From: Streptomyces termitum
GTDB taxonomy: Bacteria > Actinomycetota > Actinomycetes > Streptomycetales > Streptomycetaceae
Direction: 5' to 3'
Assembly (NCBI RefSeq): GCF_014650175.1
Contig: NZ_BMUL01000019.1
Coordinates: forward strand, 1-64,000
DNA length: 64,000 nucleotides
Shown here: piece by piece, positions 60,298 to 64,000 of the stretch
Layout of the letters: each line of letters opens with the position of its first letter
Position numbering within the stretch: the stretch's first letter is position 1
The notes under the pieces: generated by a model
What the model saw: the letters and a program-made list of their open reading frames with translations, nothing else
The model's database searches: none
Told to the model about the DNA's origin: nothing
Program-made: the position numbers and the translations under genes

Positions 60298-61440
60298 GTG
60301 CTCAAGGACGCCACGGCCATCGTCGGAATCGGACAGACGGCCTTCGCGAAACAGCTCCCCGAGTCCGAGAGGACCCTCGCCTGCCGGGCGATCCTCGCCG
60401 CCCTCGACGACGCGGGGATCGCCCCCTCCGAGGTGGACGCCTTCGCCTCGTACACCATGGAGGAGACCGACGAGGTCGAGGTCGCCAAGGCCATCGGCGC
60501 CGGGGACGTCACCTTCTTCTCCAAGGTCGGCTACGGCGGCGGCGGTTCCTGCGCCACCGTCGCCCACCTCGCCGCCGCCGTCGCCACCGGCCAGGCGACC
60601 GTCGGCGTCGCCTGGCGCTCCCGCAAGCGCGGCTCGGGCCCCCGCCCCTGGAAGAACACCGCCGTCCAGCTTCCCACCCCCGGCCAGTGGACCCGCCCCT
60701 TCGGGCTGCTCCGCCCCGCCGACGAGATCGGCATGCTGGCCCGCCGCTACATGCACGAGTACGGCGCCACCCGCGACCACCTCTTCAACGTCGCCCTGGC
60801 CTGCCGCAACCGCGCCAACCAGAACCCCGACGCGATCATGTACGAGCGCCCGCTGACCCGGGAGATGTACATGACCTCCCGCTGGATCAGCGAGCCCCTC
60901 TGCCTCTTCGACAACTGCCTGGAGACCGACGGCGCGCTGGCCTGCGTGATCGTCTCCGCCGAGCGCGCCCGCGACTGCCGGCGGCGGCCGGTCTACGTGC
61001 ACTCCGCCGCCCAGGGCCTGCCCGCCCAGCACCACGGCATGGTCAACTACTGGAACGACGACCCGCTCTCCGGGCCCGCCTGGACCGCCGCCCGCCACCT
61101 GTGGAAGACCGCCGACTTCGGCCCGCAGGACGTGGACGTCGCCCAGATCTACGACGCCTTCACCCCGCTGGTCCCGCTCTCCCTGGAGGGCTACGGCTTC
61201 TGCGGGCGCGGCGAGGGCGCCGCCTTCACCGAGGGCGGCGCCCTCGAACTCGGCGGCCGGCTGCCCCTCAACACCGGCGGCGGCGGCCTCTCGGAGGCGT
61301 ACGTGCACGGCTTCAACCTCATCAACGAGGGCGTGAAGCAGCTCCGCGGCACCTCGACGGCCCAGGTGCCGTCCGCCGCCACCTGCCTCGTCACCGCCGG
61401 CGAGGGCGTCCCCACCTCGGCCCTACTCCTGAGGAGCTGA
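60298..61440 (+). CDS. Thiolase-like lipid-transfer protein (Ltp2 type)
   Basis: The 380-residue protein starts at a GTG with GAGGAGG 4 bp upstream. It has a thiolase fold but not the classical thiolase Cys motif. It resembles SCP-x/Ltp2 enzymes: VGIGQTAFAK at the start, SKVGYGGGGSCATV, and conserved-looking Tyr in IYDAFTPLVPL and LSEAYVHGFN. In mycobacterial cholesterol breakdown, Ltp2 with a DUF35 protein acts as a retro-aldolase that shortens the side chain. Here a DUF35 gene follows 4 bp after the stop, which supports such a partner role. The substrate need not be a steroid. Confidence 0.85.
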   Translation: MLKDATAIVGIGQTAFAKQLPESERTLACRAILAALDDAGIAPSEVDAFASYTMEETDEVEVAKAIGAGDVTFFSKVGYGGGGSCATVAHLAAAVATGQATVGVAWRSRKRGSGPRPWKNTAVQLPTPGQWTRPFGLLRPADEIGMLARRYMHEYGATRDHLFNVALACRNRANQNPDAIMYERPLTREMYMTSRWISEPLCLFDNCLETDGALACVIVSAERARDCRRRPVYVHSAAQGLPAQHHGMVNYWNDDPLSGPAWTAARHLWKTADFGPQDVDVAQIYDAFTPLVPLSLEGYGFCGRGEGAAFTEGGALELGGRLPLNTGGGGLSEAYVHGFNLINEGVKQLRGTSTAQVPSAATCLVTAGEGVPTSALLLRS

Positions 61441-61444
61441 CCGC

Positions 61445-61870
61445 ATGCTGAACCCCGTCATCGACGAAGACGGCGCCCCCTTCTGGGAGTACGCGGCGCG
61501 CGGCGAGCTCCGGATCCAGGCGTGCGCCGCCTGCGGCGAGCTGCGCTTCCCGCCCCGCCCCTGCTGCCCGCACTGCCAGAGCTTCGACAGCGAGTGGCGG
61601 CTCATGTCCGGCCGGGGCCGGATCTGGTCCTACGTGCTGCCGCACCCGCCGCTGCTGCCGGACTACGCCGAACAGGCGCCGTACAACGCGGTCCTGGTCG
61701 AGCTCGCCGACGCGCCCCGCGTCCGGCTCGCCGGGAACGTGGTGGCCTCCCCCGGCGCCCGCCTCGACTCCGTCGACCCGGCCCGGCTCCGCATCGGCGC
61801 CGCCGTCCGCGTCGCCTTCACCGAGGTCGACGGCCTGGCCGTGCCCCGCTGGCTCCTGGAGCGCGGATGA
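61445..61870 (+). CDS. DUF35 OB-fold/zinc-ribbon protein
   Basis: The 141-residue protein has an N-terminal helix and a rubredoxin-like zinc ribbon (CAACGELRFPPRPCCPHC: two CxxC pairs) and then an OB-fold (GRIWSYVLPHPPLLPDY, YNAVLVELADAPRVRLAGN). Such proteins bind acyl-CoA and form a complex with thiolase-like partners. It lies between the Ltp2-like gene and a crotonase gene, with 4-bp gap and 4-bp overlap, so the three are one coupled operon. It is likely needed for Ltp2 activity. Confidence 0.9.
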   Translation: MLNPVIDEDGAPFWEYAARGELRIQACAACGELRFPPRPCCPHCQSFDSEWRLMSGRGRIWSYVLPHPPLLPDYAEQAPYNAVLVELADAPRVRLAGNVVASPGARLDSVDPARLRIGAAVRVAFTEVDGLAVPRWLLERG

Positions 61871-62664
61871 GCGCCCCCGGCGGCCCCTCCCACGTCTCGG
61901 TCGAGCGCGACAAGGAGACCGGCGTCGCCGTCGTCACCCTCGACCGCCCCGAGAAGCACAACGCGCTGACCCTCGCCATGGCCGCCGAACTCGCCGCCGT
62001 CTGGCGGGGGTTCCGGTACGAGGACGGGGTCAGGGCGGTCGTCCTCACCGGCGCCGGCGGCCGGGCCTTCTGCACCGGCGTCGACCGCGAGGACGCCGGG
62101 CGGGTGCCGCAGCCGTCCTCCCCGTACACGATCGACGACCCGCTGGTCGCGATCGGACCGAAGGCGAACGACCTGTGGAAGCCGGTGGTCGCCGCCGTCG
62201 AGGGGATGGCCTGCGGGGGCGCCTTCTATCTGCTGGGCGAGGCCGAGTTCCTGATCGCGGGCGAGACCGCGTCCTTCTTCGACCCGCACACCACCTACGG
62301 CATGGTCAGCGCCTTCGAGACCGTCCACATGGCGCGGCGGATGCCCTTCGGGGAGGTCGCCCGGATGGCGCTGATGGGCTCCGCCGAGCGGGTCTCCGCC
62401 CGGCGGGCGTACGAGATCGGGCTGGTCAGCGAGGTCACGGAGGCGGGCGGGGCGCTGGCGGCGGCCACCGCCGCGGCCGCCGTCCTCGCCTCCTGCCCGA
62501 CCGCCGCCGTGCAGGGCACGGTCCGGGCGCTGTGGGCGGCCAAGGAGGCCACCCGCTCCCAGGCCCTCGCCCTGGCCCCCCACCTGGTGACGCTCGGCAA
62601 CCTCCCGGCGGACCGGCAGGCCGAGCTGTTCGAGAGGCGGGCGGGGGGGCACCGGCTGCGGTGA
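61867..62664 (+). CDS. Enoyl-CoA hydratase/isomerase family (crotonase)
   Basis: The 265-residue protein overlaps the DUF35 stop by 4 bp. It has the crotonase fold: VAVVTLDRPEKHNAL, the oxyanion segment GAGGRAFCTGVDRED and VAAVEGMACGGAFYLLGEAEF. The first Glu of the usual catalytic pair region (GEAEF) is there, but the second position, normally Pro-Glu, reads Pro-His (FFDPHTTYGM). This is also seen in an uncharacterised actinobacterial subgroup as I recall. It may catalyse hydration, isomerisation or ring cleavage of a CoA ester and is the last gene of the operon. Confidence 0.88.
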   Translation: MSAPGGPSHVSVERDKETGVAVVTLDRPEKHNALTLAMAAELAAVWRGFRYEDGVRAVVLTGAGGRAFCTGVDREDAGRVPQPSSPYTIDDPLVAIGPKANDLWKPVVAAVEGMACGGAFYLLGEAEFLIAGETASFFDPHTTYGMVSAFETVHMARRMPFGEVARMALMGSAERVSARRAYEIGLVSEVTEAGGALAAATAAAAVLASCPTAAVQGTVRALWAAKEATRSQALALAPHLVTLGNLPADRQAELFERRAGGHRLR

Positions 62665-62676
62665 GGAGCGGGGCGG

Positions 62677-63222
62677 CTACGCCTCGCGGACGTCGTACAC
62701 CCAGCAGTTGCGGACGCGGTCGACGGTCTTCGGGGCCTTCATCGCCACCTCGAAGGTCTTCGTCTCGTTCGGTTCGACGGTCACCCCGGCGTCGACCGTG
62801 TCCACCGCCGAACCGGCGGCGTTCTTGAACTCCAGCTTGATCCGGTAGACGGTCCGGGCCGCCGCGTGCGAGGTGATCCGGAGGGTCGCCGTGGTGTCCG
62901 CCGAGCGGGCGGGCCGGCCCTTGGCCTTCTTCTGGGCGGGCTTCACGCAGTCGACGACGACGACCTCCACCTCGGCGGAGGGGCTGGGCGTCGGCGTGGT
63001 GGACGAGCCGGAGCCCGAGCCGCCGAAGTCGCCGGACGAGTCGTCGTCGTAGTCGTGGTTGCTCTTCTTGGAGCTGGAGCAGCCGCCCCCGCCGCCCTTG
63101 CTCTTGCTCTTGCCGCTCTTGCCACTACCGCTGCCGCTGCCGCCGGTGCTCGTCTGGAAACCGGTCAGCGCGAGCACCACCACCGTGAGCGTGGCGGCCA
63201 TCTTCAGCCGGGTCCGTACCAT
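62677..63222 (-). CDS. Secreted or membrane-anchored Gly/Ser-rich protein
   Basis: The protein has about 181 residues from the ATG at 63220-63222 with GGGGGAGA upstream. A hydrophobic leader (MAATLTVVVLALTGFQTS) is followed by a low-complexity Gly/Ser/Lys/Asp stretch (GSGSGKSGKSKSKGGGGG, then DYDDDSSGDFGG). The C-terminal ~95 residues are a beta-sandwich-like domain (TATLRITSHAAARTVYRI, VDAGVTVEPNETKTFEVAM) with Cys in VVVDCV and NCWVYDVRE. It is likely extracellular; no function can be assigned. Confidence 0.75.
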   Translation of the reverse strand: MVRTRLKMAATLTVVVLALTGFQTSTGGSGSGSGKSGKSKSKGGGGGCSSSKKSNHDYDDDSSGDFGGSGSGSSTTPTPSPSAEVEVVVVDCVKPAQKKAKGRPARSADTTATLRITSHAAARTVYRIKLEFKNAAGSAVDTVDAGVTVEPNETKTFEVAMKAPKTVDRVRNCWVYDVREA

Positions 63223-63367
63223 CGCCGTCTCCCCCGTACGTGTATTGGGCATGTTCGCGCCACACCCTAGCGGGGGCGGCCGGGGCCGCGTGGCGGGGGC
63301 CGCGGACCGGGCGTAGCGTCGGCAGGGAGGGATCCCGGACCGCGCGCGACCGCGAGGAGGCCGATCG

Positions 63368-63967
63368 ATGATCCGCAACGTGGCCGGCTCGGTCCTGGCC
63401 CTCGTCGGAGCGACGGCCGCCGTCTGGAGCCCCTTCCGTGCCTGGTACGACGGCCGTCACGGCAGCACCTACCGGATCGGGGACCTCTTCACCGGCGTCA
63501 CCGACGCGCGGGCCGGCGTCCTCGGTTCGGTCCTGCTCCCCTTCGCCTTCGCCGCCCTCGTCACCCTGGTCGGCGTCGTCCTGCGCTCCCGGCTCCTGGT
63601 CGCCCTCGCCGGGCTGGTCGTCCTCGGCTTCACCGTGCTGTGGATGGTGCGGGTCGGGCAGGCCGAGGGGAGCCTGGCGGTCTCCGGGGACGGGCACGGC
63701 CTGGGCGACGGCGTCGCGAACGCCCTGGGCGGCGGCGTGCTCCTGCTGATCGGCGCCCTGGTGATGTCCGGGCGGCCCCGCAGCCACCGGCTCCCGCCGG
63801 AACCGCCGCCCACCCGCCCGACGCTCGACGGCCCGCCGCTCACCGGCCCGCCGCCCGCGGGCGACGCCGAGACCCGGTCGATGCCGTACGCCGCCCCGGG
63901 CCGCTTCGACGTCCCGGTCGAACCCCCGAGGGAGCGCACCGACCGGAACGCGCCCCCGGGGCCCTAG
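63368..63967 (+). CDS. Small integral membrane protein
   Basis: The 199-residue protein starts at an ATG with GAGGAGG upstream. It has about four hydrophobic helices (GSVLALVGATAAVWSPF, VLLPFAFAALVTLVGVVL, LLVALAGLVVLGFTVLWMV, ALGGGVLLLIGALVM) and then a Pro-rich cytoplasmic tail of ~60 residues. No catalytic motif is visible. It ends 33 bp before the right edge of the window. Similar small membrane proteins are frequent in Streptomyces and remain uncharacterised. Confidence 0.75.
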   Translation: MIRNVAGSVLALVGATAAVWSPFRAWYDGRHGSTYRIGDLFTGVTDARAGVLGSVLLPFAFAALVTLVGVVLRSRLLVALAGLVVLGFTVLWMVRVGQAEGSLAVSGDGHGLGDGVANALGGGVLLLIGALVMSGRPRSHRLPPEPPPTRPTLDGPPLTGPPPAGDAETRSMPYAAPGRFDVPVEPPRERTDRNAPPGP

Positions 63968-64000
63968 ACCGGCACGGCACCCCGGGACCTGGACCGGCAC

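Overview
This window comes from the chromosome of a high-GC actinomycete, almost certainly Streptomyces or a close relative. The evidence is very high GC with strong third-position bias, GTG/TTG starts, a fused FO synthase (fbiC), a DUF5753-type HTH regulator paired with a DUF397 protein, a SARP/NB-ARC/TPR regulator, a LuxR-type regulator and many Tat/Sec-secreted proteins. The species cannot be named from sequence alone. About 45 protein genes and one tRNA are supported.

Layout. (1) 1-5.9 kb is the edge of a probable natural-product locus: a partial gene tentatively like class-II aminoacyl-tRNA synthetases, an AurF-type diiron oxygenase, a divergently transcribed pair of ABC exporter half-transporters and a decayed phytanoyl-CoA dioxygenase-like gene. 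(2) 5.9-13.4 kb holds secreted proteins: a trypsin-fold/FG-GAP protein without catalytic His and Ser, a small secreted protein, and a giant Tat-exported ALF-repeat protein overlapping a lipoprotein gene. (3) 13.7-21.6 kb starts at tRNA-Arg(CCT) and holds an unusual leftward operon: three tiny overlapping genes, an ATP-grasp enzyme, a nucleotidyltransferase, a second-type cysteinyl-tRNA synthetase, a 2-oxoglutarate/Fe oxygenase and a serine hydrolase, with a divergent XRE/TPR-like regulator. (4) 21.9-30.3 kb is core-like: signal peptidase I, a polytopic membrane protein, a D-Ala-D-Ala carboxypeptidase with a very long disordered N-terminus, a GPP34 protein and the HTH/DUF397 pair. (5) 30.4-45 kb has an EthD-like gene and an SDR that share an operator, a degenerate ADP-ribosylglycohydrolase homologue, a subtilisin-like protease, a LuxR regulator, FO synthase beside an F420/LLM oxidoreductase, a glycosyltransferase and an APC permease. 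(6) 45.3-53.6 kb and 58.6-62.7 kb form a catabolic region: aldehyde dehydrogenase, D-aminoacylase-like and amidohydrolase_2 enzymes, two LLM oxidoreductases, an SDR, a FadD-like ligase, an Ltp2-like thiolase, a DUF35 protein and a crotonase. A MazF-type toxin-antitoxin pair sits inside it. (7) 53.8-57.8 kb holds the SARP regulator and two small genes carrying NVHIT/NVHVT motifs.

The two observations most worth following are these. First, the SARP-NB-ARC-TPR regulator is followed by a 76-aa intracellular protein with four NVHIT repeats and then a 41-aa preprotein whose predicted mature 14-mer begins with NVHVTG, which suggests an AfsR/AfsS-like or peptide-sensing module. Second, a CTGAC-N5-GTCAG palindrome recurs at eight sites in five promoters over about 29 kb and appears to tie the catabolic genes into one regulon whose regulator is not in the window. 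The CysRS-paralogue operon next to the tRNA gene is the third candidate for an undescribed system.
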